NCBI GenBank assembly: GCA_020346805.1
Contig: CP070790.1
Coordinates: forward strand, 2,356,870 to 2,363,105
Origin: Planctomycetota bacterium
GTDB taxonomy: Bacteria > Planctomycetota > Phycisphaerae > UBA1845 > PWPN01
Direction: 5' to 3'
DNA length: 6,236 bases
This document shows, piece after piece, positions 5,381 through 6,236 of the stretch. Each line of letters opens with the position of its first letter. Position 1 is the stretch's first letter. The translations under genes and the position numbers were made by a program. The notes beneath the pieces were generated by a model. It made no database searches. It was not told the DNA's origin and saw only the letters and a program-made list of their open reading frames with translations.

Positions 5381-6049
5381 ATGTGCGGGCGGTTCACGCT
5401 TATCGATCCGGAGATGGTTGTCGAGGAATTTGAGCCCGACGAAATTGAGTGCGATCTGGGTGGATCTCGGTATAACGTTGCCCCTACCCAGAAGGTTCTC
5501 GGATTGATGGTTCGCAGCTCCCGTCGGATTCTGCTTGAGTTTCAGTGGGGTCTGGTGCCGGCCTGGGCCAGGGATCCTTCGATGGGCGGCAGAATGATTA
5601 ATGCCCGGGCGGAGACCCTGGCGGAAAAACCGGCGTTCAAATCCGCCTTTCAGCGGTCGCGTTGCCTGGTACCGGCCGACGGATTTTACGAATGGGGCAA
5701 ACGCGGAGGCAAAAAACAGCCCATGTGGATACGGGTAGACGGCGGCCGACCATTTGCTTTTGCCGGTTTGTACGAGATTTGGCATCCTGGTCAGGATGAT
5801 GAAATATCTTCCTGTACCATCATCACCACCGAACCTAACCATTTGATGCGTACCATTCACCATCGCATGCCGGTGATTTTGCCGGAGCAAACACGCGATC
5901 GCTGGCTCGATCCCGATCTTACGGACCAGGCCGAGTTATTAGGGATGTTGAAGCCGTTCGACGCCCGGCGGATGGAGGTCCGGCCGGTATCCGATTACGT
6001 CAATTCAACCCGACACGACGGCCCACGTTGCATCGAACAAGTCGGGTAG
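5381..6049 (+). CDS. SRAP-domain abasic-site DNA-protein crosslinking protein (YedK/HMCES type)
   Basis: SRAP proteins bind abasic sites in single-stranded DNA. They form a stable thiazolidine link through the N-terminal Cys exposed after Met removal, shielding the lesion at replication forks. The 222-residue length is normal. All core residues are present: Cys2 in MCGRF, Asn32 in YNVAPTQ, Asn74 and Arg76 in INARAE, Glu104 in GFYEW, and His160 in HHRMPVIL. The E. coli YedK counterparts of the last four are Asn75, Arg77, Glu105 and His160. The residue after the catalytic His is His where Asp is common. The start is fixed by the need for Cys at position 2 and supported by TGAGG (5369-5373) 7 bases upstream. 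It is divergent from the tRNA-binding-protein gene and the only plus-strand gene here. No terminator is obvious after the stop. Confidence 0.96.
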   Translation: MCGRFTLIDPEMVVEEFEPDEIECDLGGSRYNVAPTQKVLGLMVRSSRRILLEFQWGLVPAWARDPSMGGRMINARAETLAEKPAFKSAFQRSRCLVPADGFYEWGKRGGKKQPMWIRVDGGRPFAFAGLYEIWHPGQDDEISSCTIITTEPNHLMRTIHHRMPVILPEQTRDRWLDPDLTDQAELLGMLKPFDARRMEVRPVSDYVNSTRHDGPRCIEQVG

Positions 6050-6172
6050 GATCTCCCCTGCTCGCCAATTAGTCTGCCATTCTCAACTTGATTGGGAATC
6101 CGGATTCGCGCTGGAGTTTGCCCGTCGCGGCGGGTGGGGACTAACATTGTGGCTTTGTCGACCCCGATACAT
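6050..6172. other. Intergenic stretch after the SRAP gene
   Basis: I see no gene, RNA or clean terminator here. A small GC-rich hairpin, CCCG-6-CGGG (6121-6134), lacks a T-run on either strand. Confidence 0.4.
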
Positions 6173-6235
6173 TTATATCGTTATTACACCAGCATATAAG
6201 GCCAATGCCGCCCCAGCCAATAATACCGGCCGAGG
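6173..6235 (-). CDS. Possible C-terminal end of a membrane protein entering from the right edge
   Basis: One minus-strand frame is open from the right edge for 20 codons and ends in TAA at 6175-6173. It is strongly hydrophobic (LLAGAALALYAGVITI), as in a terminal transmembrane helix. The other two minus-strand frames also stay open for some distance from the edge, so this is only the most protein-like of three. Too short for family assignment. If real, the gene converges with the SRAP gene. Confidence 0.25.
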   Translation of the reverse strand, partial: PRPVLLAGAALALYAGVITI

Positions 6236-6236
6236 C

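Noticed and set aside
5288..5890. Long minus-strand open frame of 200 codons opposite the SRAP gene
   Set aside because: Antisense shadow of a complete SRAP gene with all catalytic residues; composition is that of a reversed coding strand.
6121..6134. GC-rich hairpin after the SRAP gene as a terminator
   Set aside because: Stem of only 4-5 bp and no T-run on either strand.
1..6236. CRISPR array, tRNA, rRNA, defence island or insertion sequence
   Set aside because: No spaced direct repeats, cloverleaf or transposase seen; gene content is housekeeping.

Overview
The window reads as ordinary bacterial chromosome: a run of housekeeping and metabolic genes, nearly all on the minus strand, with one divergent gene near the right end. 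GC content is intermediate. Shine-Dalgarno (SD) sites are present but uneven, and several promoter-like sequences match sigma70 consensus spacing. The protein styles (an S9 with an N-terminal extension, an L13 beginning with an AKPDEIE-type motif, a GH130 glycosidase/phosphorylase) and arginine genes placed behind rplM-rpsI would fit a Planctomycetota/Phycisphaerae-like bacterium. That assignment is inference from memory of gene style, not a computed placement.

Layout in transcription order on the minus strand, from the right. A small stand-alone tRNA-binding protein resembling the C-terminal domain of methionyl-tRNA synthetase (5205-4861) is followed by a 229-base gap. That gap carries a strong sigma70-like promoter (4730-4702) for rplM (L13) and rpsI (S9). 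A well-formed intrinsic terminator (3627-3596) lies just after rpsI. Then come argC and argJ, 16 bases apart and evidently one transcription unit. A GH130 gene follows with its own promoter (1268-1239). At the left edge is the first 49 codons of an isochorismatase-type cysteine hydrolase, cut off by the window. On the plus strand, 5381-6049 encodes an SRAP (YedK/HMCES-type) abasic-site DNA-protein crosslinking protein, divergent from the tRNA-binding protein. The last ~190 bases hold no complete gene. A minus-strand frame there may be the hydrophobic C-terminus of a membrane protein entering from the right.

Functionally, L13 and S9 are a conserved ribosomal-protein pair. ArgC and ArgJ are the third step and the acetyl-recycling step of arginine biosynthesis; argB and argD are not in the window. 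The SRAP protein protects abasic sites in single-stranded DNA. GH130 probably acts on beta-mannosidic sugars. I found no CRISPR array, tRNA, rRNA, recognisable insertion sequence or new multi-gene system. The observations most worth a second look are regulatory: inverted repeats around the rplM promoter and in the divergent intergenic region, a LexA-like half-site pair over the SRAP promoter, and altered active-site-region motifs in ArgJ.
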